Shown here: piece by piece, positions 1 to 6,801 of the stretch
Numbering within the stretch: the stretch's first letter is position 1
Layout of the letters: every line of letters starts with the position of its first letter
DNA from: Bacillota bacterium
GTDB lineage: Bacteria > Bacillota > DTU030
Direction of reading: 5' to 3'
Assembly (NCBI GenBank): GCA_012841005.1
Contig: DUVO01000300.1
Span: 1 to 8,293, forward strand
Length of the DNA: 8,293 nt
The notes under the pieces: model-generated
What the model was told of the DNA's origin: nothing
Databases searched by the model: none
Seen by the model: only the letters and a program-made list of their open reading frames with translations
Program-made: the position numbers and the translations under genes

Positions 1-1
1 C

Positions 2-544
2 TTCCCCAAATTACATTACTCGGTGTCGGCAACGACCCGCCAGCCCCGGCCGGGAGAGAAGCACGGGGTCGATTATTACTTTCTGAGCAAGGAGGAGTTT
101 GAAGCCAGGGTAAGAAATAATGGATTTTTGGAATGGGCCCTTGTCTATAATAATTATTATGGGACCCCCTGGGGTCCGGTGCAGGAAATCCTCCAGCGCG
201 GGGAAGATATTATTCTCGAGATAGACATGCAGGGGGCGGAACAGGTTAAGAACCGGTATCCCGAAGGGGTTTTTATATTTTTACTGCCACCGTCCTTGGA
301 GGAGCAAAGGCGCCGTATTCTAAAGAGGGGCACCGAAGATGCGGAAAGCCTGGCCAAGAGGTTGGAGACTGTGGGGGAGGAACTAAAACACCTGCCCCGG
401 TATGATTATGTAATTGTAAATGATAATATTACTGCCAGCGTAGACAAGCTGGCGGCCATAATAATGGCAGAAAAATGCAGGGTGAAACGAAATCAAGAAT
501 GGCTTTCTAAATTGATTGGGAGCAACAGGGAGGGTCGGGAATGA
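2..544 (+). CDS. gmk: Guanylate kinase, 5'-truncated by the window edge
   Basis: Guanylate kinase phosphorylates GMP (and dGMP) to GDP with ATP in the cytoplasm, feeding GTP synthesis and (p)ppGpp balance. The frame is open from base 2, and the GTG at 23 is an internal valine, not the start: the preceding codons read FPKLHYS and lead into VSATTRQPRPGE, the GMP-binding signature with Ser, Arg and Arg ligands. Further family landmarks are GVDYYFLSKEEF, the FLEWALVYNNYYGTP segment with the GMP-contacting Glu and Tyr, the ILEIDMQGA strand, and the lid and C-terminal region (RRRILKRGTEDAES, YDYVIVNDN). About 180 codons are visible; the family is usually about 200-210 residues, so the P-loop and first strand lie upstream of the window. 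The stop codon overlaps the rpoZ start in ATGA (541-544), implying translational coupling. No damage is seen in the visible part. Confidence 0.97.
   Translation, partial: FPKLHYSVSATTRQPRPGEKHGVDYYFLSKEEFEARVRNNGFLEWALVYNNYYGTPWGPVQEILQRGEDIILEIDMQGAEQVKNRYPEGVFIFLLPPSLEEQRRRILKRGTEDAESLAKRLETVGEELKHLPRYDYVIVNDNITASVDKLAAIIMAEKCRVKRNQEWLSKLIGSNREGRE
527..534 (+). promoter_or_regulatory. Ribosome binding site of rpoZ inside the gmk end
   Basis: AGGGAGGG lies six bases before the rpoZ ATG and within the last codons of gmk. It supports the ATG at 541 as the rpoZ start and coupling to gmk. Confidence 0.7.
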
Positions 545-750
545 TAGAACCCAGTTTCGACCAATTGCTGCAGAGGGTCGACAGCAAGTACACCCTGGTG
601 GTGGCGGCTGCAAAGAGAGCCCGGCAGCTGTTAAAGAATGGTAATATGCCCGTGGTTGAGGGTAAAACGGCCAAGCCGGTAACGGCCGCCTTACAAGAAA
701 TTGCAGCGGGGAAACTGAGTTATCGCCGGAAAAAATCCGGCATTAAATAG
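541..750 (+). CDS. rpoZ: DNA-directed RNA polymerase omega subunit
   Basis: Omega is the small non-catalytic subunit that clamps the C-terminal tail of beta' and helps RNA polymerase assembly and stability. The 69-residue product matches the usual Firmicutes length. It opens with MIEPSFDQLLQRVDSKYTLV, then the AAAKRARQLL helix that is the family hallmark, followed by KPVTAALQEIAAGKLSY, the C-terminal helix plus the terminal GKL.Y motif; a short basic tail (RRKKSGIK) ends it. The ATG overlaps the gmk stop and is preceded by AGGGAGGG at the right distance. The gmk-rpoZ-coaBC order is classical in Firmicutes and supports the call. Nothing unusual is visible. Confidence 0.95.
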   Translation: MIEPSFDQLLQRVDSKYTLVVAAAKRARQLLKNGNMPVVEGKTAKPVTAALQEIAAGKLSYRRKKSGIK

Positions 751-783
751 GGAGAATTTCAATTGGATAGGAGAAAAAACGTT

Positions 784-1980
784 ATGAAAAGGGTAATAGT
801 AGGAATAACCGGGGGTATTGCCTCCTACAAGGCGGCGGAAGTGGTACGCGGCCTCTGCACTAAAGGCATAGAGGTGCATGTTTTGATGACCGAGGCTGCT
901 ACACGGTTTATTACTCCCCTGACCTTGCAGACCCTATCCGGGAATCCGGTTGTGGTCGATATGTTTGCGGAGCCTCGTCTCTGGAATGTGCAGCATGTGG
1001 CCTACGCCAAGAAGGCCGATCTAATTCTTGTGGCACCGGCTACGGCTTCTTTCATCGGCCGGTTGACTGCAGGGATAGCCGACGACATGGTAAGTGCTAC
1101 TATTCTTGCCACCACAGCACCGGTTGTTATAGCCCCGGCCATGAACAGCCAGATGTACAGGCATCCTGCCGTTCAGGCCAATCTGAACCGCCTGCGGGAA
1201 ATGGGTTATCAGCTAATAGCACCTGGTGTGGGGGAACTGGCCTGTGGCGACAGGGGGGAGGGGCGGCTGGCAGAGGTTTCCCAGATAATTGATCAGGTTC
1301 TTGGTCACCTGCTGAGGAAAGCCGATCTGGCGGGAAAAAACCTTTTGGTAACAGCCGGGCCGACCCGGGAATATATTGACCCGGTTCGTTTTATTTCCAA
1401 TCCGGCTTCCGGAAAGATGGGATATGCCCTGGCAGCGGCCGCCAGGGACCGGGGAGCTGAGGTGGTGCTGGTCAGCGGGCCTACGGCTCAACTGCCGCCC
1501 CCTGGTGTGAAAGTGTCCAGGGTGACAACTACGGCAGAAATGCTGGCGGCCGTTTTGGAACACTTTCCGGCCATGGATGTCGTTATCAAGGCAGCGGCTG
1601 TTGTCGATTACCGGCCCCAAACAAGGGCCAGCCAAAAACTGAAAAAGGGTTCGGAACAGTATGTGTTGACCCTGGAGCGGAATCCGGATATTTTAAAGAT
1701 ACTGGGTGAGAGGAAGGGAGACAAAATTCTCGTCGGTTTTGCCGCTGAAACCCAGGACCTGATCGAAAACGCTCGGGAAAAAATAAAGGCGAAAAATCTT
1801 GATCTTATTGTGGCCAACGATGTGGGGCAGAGGGGAGCTGGCTTTGGCACTGACACCAATATTGCAGCTATTATCCACCGGGATGGGACAATAAAGGAGA
1901 TTCCCCTCTGCTCTAAACAGGATCTGGCCCACCGCATACTGGACGAAGTGGTTGTCCTTACCCGCGGGAGAAAGAGTTAA
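784..1980 (+). CDS. coaBC: Bifunctional phosphopantothenoylcysteine decarboxylase / phosphopantothenate-cysteine ligase
   Basis: CoaBC carries out two successive steps of coenzyme A synthesis: CTP-dependent ligation of cysteine to 4'-phosphopantothenate (CoaB), then FMN-dependent decarboxylation to 4'-phosphopantetheine (CoaC). The product is 398 residues from ATG 784, normal for the fusion. The N-terminal CoaC domain (about 1-175) shows the flavoprotein start [14 protein letters not shown], the catalytic His (H71, in NVQHVAYA), the PAMNSQMY substrate clamp (118-125) and the Cys loop [12 protein letters not shown] with C154. The CoaB domain (about 185-395) shows [16 protein letters not shown], then [10 protein letters not shown] with the ligase Asn near 206, [10 protein letters not shown], the KLKK lysines and LERNPDIL. 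Two starts are possible: TTG 763 (after GGAGAA at 751) and ATG 784 (after AGGAG at 769-773). I prefer ATG because the protein then begins directly at the first strand. It lies 33 bp after rpoZ. Confidence 0.97.
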   Translation: MKRVIVGITGGIASYKAAEVVRGLCTKGIEVHVLMTEAATRFITPLTLQTLSGNPVVVDMFAEPRLWNVQHVAYAKKADLILVAPATASFIGRLTAGIADDMVSATILATTAPVVIAPAMNSQMYRHPAVQANLNRLREMGYQLIAPGVGELACGDRGEGRLAEVSQIIDQVLGHLLRKADLAGKNLLVTAGPTREYIDPVRFISNPASGKMGYALAAAARDRGAEVVLVSGPTAQLPPPGVKVSRVTTTAEMLAAVLEHFPAMDVVIKAAAVVDYRPQTRASQKLKKGSEQYVLTLERNPDILKILGERKGDKILVGFAAETQDLIENAREKIKAKNLDLIVANDVGQRGAGFGTDTNIAAIIHRDGTIKEIPLCSKQDLAHRILDEVVVLTRGRKS

Positions 1981-2003
1981 TCGGGTTTTCTCCCCCCGTT
2001 TTT
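1965..2003 (+). terminator. Probable intrinsic terminator overlapping the coaBC stop codon
   Basis: CGGG (1965-1968) can pair with CCCG (1995-1998) and AGAAA (1969-1973) with TTTCT (1987-1991), leaving a 3-nt C bulge. The 13-nt loop contains the coaBC TAA. Five T residues (1999-2003) follow directly. An alternative register pairs GGGAGAAA with TTTCTCCC without a bulge but then sits 4 nt from the T-run. It would close the gmk-rpoZ-coaBC transcript. The long loop and the bulge make this a moderate call. Confidence 0.45.
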
Positions 2004-2046
2004 ATTCCGGTAGGGGTAAAAGAATTAAGCTTCAGGGTCTTGTTTA

Positions 2047-2053
2047 GGGAGGA
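2047..2053 (+). promoter_or_regulatory. Shine-Dalgarno-like site before the small frame at 2062
   Basis: GGGAGGA stands eight bases before a GTG codon that opens a 45-codon frame. It matches the strength and spacing of sites before priA, def and rsmB in this window. It is the main reason to consider that frame real. Confidence 0.4.
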
Positions 2054-2059
2054 AAAAAA

Positions 2060-2158
2060 GGGTGCTGCCAGAGGTCCAGGACACTTATCATCTTTTTTCG
2101 GCCGGAGACGGATACCGCTGCGGCACCCGAACTGGCTGGGGGATGATAGAGGGGTGCC
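2060..2158 (+). promoter_or_regulatory. Structured RNA element in the priA leader with a possible pseudoknot
   Basis: Several pairings are visible. TTATCATCTT (2085-2094) pairs with 2140-2149 (7 Watson-Crick pairs plus wobbles), enclosing CGGCCGG (2099-2105) with CTGGCTG (2132-2138). The loop of this hairpin holds GGCACCC (2122-2128), perfectly complementary to GGGTGCC just 3' of the hairpin (2152-2158), an H-type pseudoknot geometry. The same loop segment can instead pair upstream: 2060-2068 with 2120-2128 gives nine pairs with one G-U. These options are mutually exclusive, as in a switching leader. I do not match it to any named riboswitch, T-box or 6S RNA consensus. It overlaps the candidate small frame, so the complementarity may be partly incidental. 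Folding was done by eye. Confidence 0.35.
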
Positions 2159-2199
2159 TACAGGGCTTTGAAGGTCTGGGAAAGGTAAGGTGCGCCTAA
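2062..2199 (+). CDS. Candidate small protein or leader peptide of 45 residues
   Basis: I do not recognise this product. A GTG at 2062 follows GGGAGGA at an 8-nt spacing and opens a frame ending at TAA 2197-2199; the upstream in-frame stop is at 2026-2028, so GTG 2062 is the start the SD site points to. The peptide starts MLPEVQDTYHLFSAGD, is rich in glycine (nine Gly) and has three cysteines (C20, C32, C44), with one Trp at 26. No transmembrane segment or signal peptide is seen. Third positions favour G/C, as in the neighbouring genes. An intrinsic terminator (2187-2223) overlaps its stop, so it could be a monocistronic small gene, or a leader peptide controlling read-through into priA. Against it: a frame of this length is not rare by chance, and the same bases form strong RNA pairings, so it may be non-coding. 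Confidence 0.35.
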   Translation: MLPEVQDTYHLFSAGDGYRCGTRTGWGMIEGCLQGFEGLGKVRCA

Positions 2200-2223
2200 G
2201 GAAAGATTTGAGGGCGCCTTTTT
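2187..2223 (+). terminator. Intrinsic terminator 69 bp upstream of priA
   Basis: AAGGTGC (2187-2193) pairs with GCGCCTT (2214-2220) in seven pairs including one G-U, and CCTAA (2195-2199) continues the stem with TT(G)AGG (2208-2213). The T-run 2219-2223 follows. The reverse complement lacks a T-run at the other side, so it acts on the + strand. It lies before the priA start and across the stop of the candidate small frame. It either ends that unit's transcript or works as an attenuator for priA and the genes after it. Confidence 0.65.
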
Positions 2224-2291
2224 CGATCCCAGGCAGGGGTGGGGAGGAGCATTGTCGAAAGAGTAGCAGGAACAGACGGGGAGGGTTTGCT

Positions 2292-4529
2292 GTGGGGGAA
2301 AAGGCATATGCCGGCGTGGTAGTTGATCTTGATATTCCCGCGGCCGATAAGGTCTTCCACTATCGGATCCCGGCACGCCTGCAGGGCACCCTGGGACCGG
2401 GGGATCAGGTGCTCGTGCCCTTTCAAAATCGCCTTCTCAAGGGATATGTGGTGAGCCTGCTGGAAAAGCCGGCGGTCACCAGGGTAAAGGAAATAATCCG
2501 GAATATATATCCCCACCTGCTAACTAAAGATCGAATAAGGCTGGCGGCCTGGCTCGCTTTACGCTATAATTGCCGCTTGATAGAAGCACTGCGGTGCGTC
2601 TTACCCCCCGGTGGCGGCAGGGAGATCCGGGGCCGGCGGAAAGAACTGGTTTACCTCGAGGGATCAGAAGAGGAGATTGGGAGGGCGGCGAAGGATCTGG
2701 AAAGGCGCGCACCGAAGCAGGCCAGGCTTCTTTTTTACCTTCTCCAGGAGGGGTATCCCCTCCCGGTCCCGGAGGCAGTTGCCGCTGTGGGCTGTAGTGT
2801 TGCACCATTGAAAGCCCTGGAGGAAAAGGGATTGGTTCGTCTTAAAGCAGGCAGTTCATCCAGGCTTTCTGGGCCAGGGGAGGATATTTTTGTTTCGCCC
2901 CCGCCGGAAAGACTGATGTCGCAACAAGAGGCGGCCTGCAGGGCAATCATAAAATCTTTAGAGGAAGGGGAGTTTGCCCGCTATCTCCTCCATGGGGTTA
3001 CCGGAAGCGGTAAAACGGAAGTTTACCTGCAGGTCATTGCCAAAAATCTCGAATATGGTCGGGGAGCAGTGGTATTGGTTCCGGAAATATCCCTGACTCC
3101 CCAGATGGTGGCCCGCTTTCGCCATCGCTTTGGCGACAAGGTTGCCCTTCTACATAGCCGCCTTTCGCCGGGGGAAAAATCTGAGGAATGGTGGCGGATC
3201 TGCCGGGGGGAAGCTCCCATTGTCGTTGGCGCCAGATCTGCTGTTTTTGCTCCCGTCCCGGCACTGGGACTGATCATTATAGACGAGGAGCACGACAGCA
3301 GTTACAAACAGGAAGAAAACCCCAGGTATCAGACCCGGGAAGTTGCGGAATTTAGGGCCCGGGAAGAGGGGACGGTGCTGCTCCTTGGCAGTGCTACCCC
3401 TGCGGTGGAGAGTTATTACCGGGGGCAAATGGGGTTATACCGGTTGCTGGAATTAAATACCAGGGTGGATGGCCGGAAAATGCCAGAAATAGAATTGGTG
3501 GATATGCGCCGTGAGCTGGAATCTGGCAACCGCAGTATTTTTAGCAATATACTGCAGAAGAGAATCAATGAAACCCTGCAGGCCCAGGAACAGGTCATCC
3601 TGTTCATGAACCGCCGGGGGTTTGCCAATTTTATCCTCTGCCGCCAGTGCGGCTATGTGGCCCTTTGCCCCAATTGTGATGTGTCTTTGACTTATCACGG
3701 GCAGGAGGAGCGCCTCTGCTGTCATTATTGTTATTACCAGGAGGACGTTCCCAGCACCTGTCCCGTCTGCAACAGTGTTTATATCAGACATTTTGGCTTC
3801 GGTACCGAGCGGGTGGAAGCAGAGGTACAAAGATTGTTCCCCGGAGTCCGGACCCTCCGCATGGATATGGATACCACCAGAGGGAAGGATGCCCACTGGC
3901 AATTACTGGAGACCTTTGCCAGGGGGGAAGCGGATATTCTCATCGGTACCCAGATGGTGACCAAGGGGATTGATATTCCCCAAGTTACTCTGGTCGGGGT
4001 AATCAGTGCCGACACCTCCCTTAATTTCCCTGATTTCCGGGCGGGAGAACGTACCTTTCAACTGTTAACCCAGGTAGCGGGCAGGGCGGGCAGGGGGGAA
4101 AAGAGGGGGAAGGTGGTTGTCCAGACCTATAACCCTGACCATTACAGTATCCAGGCGGCCTGCCGCCAGGATTACAGGGCCTTTTATCAAAAGGAGATTC
4201 AGTACCGTAAAGATTTGGCTTACCCGCCCTTTAGCCAGTTGGTCAGTATGGTGGTAAGTGCTGCCGACGAGGGCAAAACGGCAAAAGCAGCCGCTCAACT
4301 GAAGCGGAAATTACGTACAGAATTACCCTCTACCTGTCGTATTTACGGCCCTGGACCGGCACCCTTGGCCCGGGTCCGGGGGAAGTACCGGTACCAGATT
4401 GTGGTGAAAGGGGTAGGACTATTCGCCCTGACAGGGCTCTGGTCCCAGTTGCGCCGGGAGTTTGAGCAGGGGCCCGGCCGGGATGGGATCGGCCTTAGCT
4501 TTGATATTGCTCCTGTTTCCTTGTTATGA
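2292..4529 (+). CDS. priA: Primosomal protein N' (replication restart helicase PriA)
   Basis: PriA recognises stalled or collapsed forks, unwinds the lagging arm 3'-5' and loads the primosome so that DnaB/DnaC-type helicase can be reinstalled. The 745-residue product has the N-terminal 3'-end-binding domain (about 1-100), a superfamily 2 helicase core with Walker A GVTGSGKT (235-242), Walker B DEEHD (331-335), motif III GSATP (366-370) and QVAGRAGR (594-601), and a C-terminal domain with [18 protein letters not shown] zinc-binding insertion carries eight paired cysteines: C450, C453, C459, C462, C477, C480, C490 and C493. Motif V reads KGIDIP (558-563) where KGHDFP is commoner. I choose GTG 2292 because GGGGAGG precedes it by 7 nt and the protein then begins in the conserved domain. 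The frame runs open back to GTG 2190, but that stretch lies inside the terminator and is not PriA-like. Its stop overlaps ATG 4526. Confidence 0.97.
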   Translation: MGEKAYAGVVVDLDIPAADKVFHYRIPARLQGTLGPGDQVLVPFQNRLLKGYVVSLLEKPAVTRVKEIIRNIYPHLLTKDRIRLAAWLALRYNCRLIEALRCVLPPGGGREIRGRRKELVYLEGSEEEIGRAAKDLERRAPKQARLLFYLLQEGYPLPVPEAVAAVGCSVAPLKALEEKGLVRLKAGSSSRLSGPGEDIFVSPPPERLMSQQEAACRAIIKSLEEGEFARYLLHGVTGSGKTEVYLQVIAKNLEYGRGAVVLVPEISLTPQMVARFRHRFGDKVALLHSRLSPGEKSEEWWRICRGEAPIVVGARSAVFAPVPALGLIIIDEEHDSSYKQEENPRYQTREVAEFRAREEGTVLLLGSATPAVESYYRGQMGLYRLLELNTRVDGRKMPEIELVDMRRELESGNRSIFSNILQKRINETLQAQEQVILFMNRRGFANFILCRQCGYVALCPNCDVSLTYHGQEERLCCHYCYYQEDVPSTCPVCNSVYIRHFGFGTERVEAEVQRLFPGVRTLRMDMDTTRGKDAHWQLLETFARGEADILIGTQMVTKGIDIPQVTLVGVISADTSLNFPDFRAGERTFQLLTQVAGRAGRGEKRGKVVVQTYNPDHYSIQAACRQDYRAFYQKEIQYRKDLAYPPFSQLVSMVVSAADEGKTAKAAAQLKRKLRTELPSTCRIYGPGPAPLARVRGKYRYQIVVKGVGLFALTGLWSQLRREFEQGPGRDGIGLSFDIAPVSLL

Positions 4530-4530
4530 A

Positions 4531-4536
4531 GGGAGG
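4531..4536 (+). promoter_or_regulatory. Ribosome binding site deciding the def start
   Basis: GGGAGG lies 7 nt before TTG 4544 and downstream of the alternative ATG 4526, so it can only serve the TTG. Confidence 0.65.
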
Positions 4537-4543
4537 AAGGGGA

Positions 4544-5017
4544 TTGGCTATTTTGGAGATTTGTCGCGTTGGGGACCCGATTCTAAGGCAGAAGGCAGAG
4601 CCGGTAGTAAAGGTTTCTCAAAAAATTAAGGACCTGTTGGCAGACATGGCTGCTACCATGTATGCTGCTCCCGGTGTCGGCCTCGCGGCGCCCCAGGTTG
4701 GTGTCAGTAAGCGGATTATTGTTGTGGATGTCGGTGAAGGATTGCTGGAGCTGGTCAACCCTGTTATAGTAAGCCAGTCGGAAAGCGCAACAGCTACCGA
4801 GGGCTGTTTGAGTGTACCGGGAGTGGTGGGGGATGTAACCAGGGCTTACGAAGTGGTGGTCCGGGGACTGGATAAGAAGGGGCGGCAGGTGGAGATCGCG
4901 GCGACGGATTTTCTTGCCCGGGCCCTGCAGCATGAGATAGATCACCTTGACGGTATCCTCTTTATCGATAAGGCGAAGAATATTCGCGAGGTGACGGAGG
5001 AGGAAGAAAGGGAGTAG
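4544..5017 (+). CDS. def: Peptide deformylase
   Basis: Deformylase removes the N-formyl group from nascent proteins at the ribosome exit, undoing what Fmt adds. All three motifs of the metalloenzyme family are present: GVGLAAPQ (44-51), EGCLS (86-90, metal ligand C88) and QHEIDHLDG (129-137, with ligands H130 and H134 and catalytic E131). The product is 157 residues from TTG 4544, within the usual 150-190. I prefer this TTG because GGGAGG (4531-4536) precedes it by 7 nt and the protein then starts [15 protein letters not shown], as is typical. The upstream in-frame ATG 4526 overlaps the priA stop (ATGA) but has no ribosome binding site and would add only six residues (MKGGRG); coupling from it cannot be excluded. 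The acidic C-terminal tail (TEEEERE) is common in the family. Confidence 0.97.
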   Translation: MAILEICRVGDPILRQKAEPVVKVSQKIKDLLADMAATMYAAPGVGLAAPQVGVSKRIIVVDVGEGLLELVNPVIVSQSESATATEGCLSVPGVVGDVTRAYEVVVRGLDKKGRQVEIAATDFLARALQHEIDHLDGILFIDKAKNIREVTEEEERE

Positions 5018-5020
5018 ACG

Positions 5021-5075
5021 CCTATGTTGGTTCCCGTCGCAAGCATGGGAATAGGATATTAAGGGGGTCAATAGG
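5021..5075 (+). other. Short def-fmt spacer with imperfect hairpin and 8-bp direct repeat
   Basis: CCTA (5021-5024) and TTCCC (5031-5035) can pair with TAGG (5052-5055) and GGGAA (5047-5051), leaving a 6-nt bulge. AATAGGAT occurs at 5050-5057 and again at 5070-5077, exactly 20 bp apart, the second copy running into the fmt ATG. No T-run follows, so it is not a terminator. AGGGGGT (5062-5068) is the fmt ribosome binding site. Any function is unproven. Confidence 0.3.
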
Positions 5076-6017
5076 ATGCGAATTCTCTTCATGGGCACGC
5101 CGGAATTTGCCCTCGTTTCCTTACAAAAACTCCTGGAGGCAGGGGAAAAGGTGATCGGTGTTGTCACCCAACCGGACCGCCCCCGGGGGAGGGGAAGAAG
5201 GGTAACGGCTTCACCGGTTAAAGCCCTTGCTCTGAAAAAGAATATACCGGTCTATCAGCCGGAGCGTCTGAAGGATATTGATGCAATAGAGAAGCTCCGC
5301 AGTTTTGCCCCCGACTTGATCATCGTGGTAGCCTACGGGAAAATCCTGCCCCGGGAGGTTTTGCATATTCCTCCCCTCGGCTGTATTAATCTGCATGCTT
5401 CCCTCTTGCCCCGGTACCGGGGGGCAGCTCCCATTCACTGGGCCTTGCTGCGAGGGGAAGAGGTTACCGGTGTGACAACTATGTATGTTGACGAGGGTAT
5501 GGATACCGGTGATATCATATTACAAGAAGAAGTACCCATCCTGCCCGAGGACAACGTGGGCACCCTCCACGACAAACTGGCAGATACCGGTGCCCGGCTC
5601 TTGCTTGATACCGTGGCCAGGATTAAGGCCGGGACTGCGCCCAGAATACCCCAACCCGAGGAAGGGGTTACTTACGCACCGCCCCTTGAACGTACCGATG
5701 AAATCTTAGACTGGAACAAGCCGGCGCGGGAACTCTGGTTTCAAGTCCGGGGCCTGAATCCATGGCCGGGGGCGATGACCTACTGGCAGGGCGAACTCCT
5801 GAAGGTGTGGGAAGTGTTTCCCCTGGAAAAGGGTGGGGACGCTGCCCCGGGAGAGGTCATAGCAGTCGATAAGCGGGAAGGGATTTTGGTCGGAACGGGA
5901 GAGGGGATCCTGCGCCTGGATCAAGTGCAGCCTGCCGGAAAACAGAAAATGACGGCCAGTGATTTTGCCCGGGGGTATGGAGTAAAAGGGGGGCTGTTCT
6001 TCGGCAGCGATGCATAG
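5076..6017 (+). CDS. fmt: Methionyl-tRNA formyltransferase
   Basis: Fmt transfers the formyl group of 10-formyltetrahydrofolate to initiator Met-tRNA in the cytoplasm, the step before bacterial translation initiation. The 313-residue product has the usual length. The N-terminal Rossmann-like domain begins MRILFMGTPEFA and carries the formyltransferase site: N105 and H107 in CINLHASLLPRYRGAAPI, and D143 in DEGMDTGD, the Asn-His-Asp triad. The folate loop SLLPRYRG is at 109-116, and the basic insertion with TQPDRPRGRGRR near residue 31 contacts the tRNA acceptor stem in the family. The C-terminal OB-like domain (about 208-310) includes VRGLNPWPGA. ATG 5076 is preceded by AGGGGGT at 7 nt. It sits beside def, its functional opposite, as in many bacteria, and is followed after 11 bp by the DUF116 gene. 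Confidence 0.97.
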   Translation: MRILFMGTPEFALVSLQKLLEAGEKVIGVVTQPDRPRGRGRRVTASPVKALALKKNIPVYQPERLKDIDAIEKLRSFAPDLIIVVAYGKILPREVLHIPPLGCINLHASLLPRYRGAAPIHWALLRGEEVTGVTTMYVDEGMDTGDIILQEEVPILPEDNVGTLHDKLADTGARLLLDTVARIKAGTAPRIPQPEEGVTYAPPLERTDEILDWNKPARELWFQVRGLNPWPGAMTYWQGELLKVWEVFPLEKGGDAAPGEVIAVDKREGILVGTGEGILRLDQVQPAGKQKMTASDFARGYGVKGGLFFGSDA

Positions 6018-6025
6018 GAGGTGGT
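6016..6025 (+). promoter_or_regulatory. Near-consensus ribosome binding site for the DUF116 gene
   Basis: AGGAGGTGGT overlaps the fmt stop codon and stands 7 nt (from AGGAGG) before TTG 6029. It is the strongest site in the window and offsets the weak TTG start. Confidence 0.75.
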
Positions 6026-6028
6026 GAT

Positions 6029-6784
6029 TTGCAGGTTAGAAAACGGTTATTTCTGGGAGCCCTTTTGTTCTGCATTTTACTGGTTAGTGGGCTGGGTTTG
6101 TTGTTTTGGTATTTTACCTTTCAGGAACCAAGCCAGTTTTTCCGACGATTATTCTTTACTCTGGGATTGTTGTTGTTTCTGGGCGTTCTCCTGGTTCTGG
6201 GGGGACTGGTGGGCATTGTCTTTAGTATTATCACAGGGAAATCTTATCCATTGCTGCGCGGTCCCACCCAGTTTGTGATTACCCATCTTCTTCCCCTTGT
6301 GATCCGGTTTGGAAAACTGTTTCATATTGCCAAGGAACGGGTGGAACTTTCCTTTATTGAGGTAAACAATGCCCTGGTCCGGGCTCAGGTTAGGGGGAGA
6401 ATTAAACCCCGGGAACTGCTGATCCTGGCACCCCACTGTCTCCAAAATGCCAACTGTACATATCGTATTACTACTGATGTGAGCAACTGCCGGCGGTGCG
6501 GCCGCTGCCGGGTGGCCGATCTGCTGGACCTGGGGGACGAGTACGGGGTCAAGGTAGCGGTGGTGACCGGGGGAACCCTGGCCAGACGCATTGTCGCTAA
6601 AACCCGTCCCCGGGCAATTGTGGCCATTGCTTGTGAACGGGACTTGAGCAGTGGGATTCAAGATGTCCATCCCCTGCCTACCCTGGGGATTGTCAATATT
6701 CGTCCTGAGGGACCATGCTTCAACACCCAGGTTGATCTGGGAAAGGTCAGGGAAGGTGTGGAATTTTTCCTCAAAACAGTATAA
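6029..6784 (+). CDS. DUF116 family membrane-anchored cysteine-rich protein
   Basis: The biochemical function of this family is not established. The 251-residue product has two N-terminal hydrophobic segments (about 8-29 and 41-68) and then a soluble domain. That domain carries seven cysteines: C137 and C143 (HCLQNANC), C154, C157 and C160 (CRRCGRC), C202 (ACERDL) and C230 (GPCFNT). The spacing recalls metal or Fe-S binding, and the ACERDL and GPCFNT signatures are the basis of the DUF116 call. A GGTLARRIVAKTRPRAIVAIACERD stretch, split here by function, looks like an alpha/beta nucleotide- or substrate-binding core; this is inference. The start is TTG 6029, given by AGGAGGTGGT. It lies 11 bp after fmt and 17 bp before the next membrane gene, so it is cotranscribed with translation genes. 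Whether it works on tRNA, the envelope or a cofactor cannot be told from sequence. Confidence 0.85.
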   Translation: MQVRKRLFLGALLFCILLVSGLGLLFWYFTFQEPSQFFRRLFFTLGLLLFLGVLLVLGGLVGIVFSIITGKSYPLLRGPTQFVITHLLPLVIRFGKLFHIAKERVELSFIEVNNALVRAQVRGRIKPRELLILAPHCLQNANCTYRITTDVSNCRRCGRCRVADLLDLGDEYGVKVAVVTGGTLARRIVAKTRPRAIVAIACERDLSSGIQDVHPLPTLGIVNIRPEGPCFNTQVDLGKVREGVEFFLKTV

Positions 6785-6801
6785 GAGGGGAGGAACTGTG
6801 G

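Larger units (their letters stand above)
1981..2291 (+). other. Intergenic region between coaBC and priA (311 bp)
   Basis: This is the only gap longer than 60 bp in the window. From left to right it holds the tail of the coaBC terminator, an A/T-richer stretch (2003-2046) with no convincing -35/-10 pair, the candidate small frame and RNA structure (2047-2199), the terminator (2187-2223), and about 65 bp of purine-rich sequence leading to the priA ribosome binding site (GGGGAGG, 2278-2284). A promoter must exist somewhere here or further upstream if the coaBC terminator works, but I could not place it. Confidence 0.6.

Noticed and set aside
23..25. GTG at 23 as the gmk start
   Set aside because: The frame is open to the window edge and the preceding codons continue the conserved GMP-binding strand; the P-loop must lie upstream.
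763..765. TTG 763 as the coaBC start
   Set aside because: It is possible, with GGAGAA 6 nt upstream, but ATG 784 has AGGAG and starts at the conserved first strand; kept as an alternative only.
2004..2046. Promoter for the small frame or priA
   Set aside because: TAAAAG and AATTAA are weak -10 candidates without a -35 at proper spacing, so none is called.
2151..2190. Resemblance to a TPP riboswitch (GGGGTGCC followed by GGCT)
   Set aside because: The CTGAGA and ACCTGATC-type core elements are missing, so the likeness is limited to a short stem.
2060..2223. 6S RNA, SAM riboswitch or T-box
   Set aside because: No T-box sequence, no SAM-I core (GGAGGGA...GGCAACC), and the 5' and 3' ends do not form the long closing stem of 6S RNA.
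3453..3902. Minus-strand frame of 149 codons opposite priA
   Set aside because: It is antisense to the helicase and zinc region of priA, with no independent evidence.
4583..5167. Long minus-strand frame of 194 codons opposite def
   Set aside because: It lies antisense to def, has no ribosome binding site or family-like content, and reflects codon bias of the true gene.
6149..6670. Minus-strand frame of 173 codons opposite the DUF116 gene
   Set aside because: It is low-complexity, Q/P/N-rich antisense shadow; the + strand product has membrane segments and conserved cysteines.
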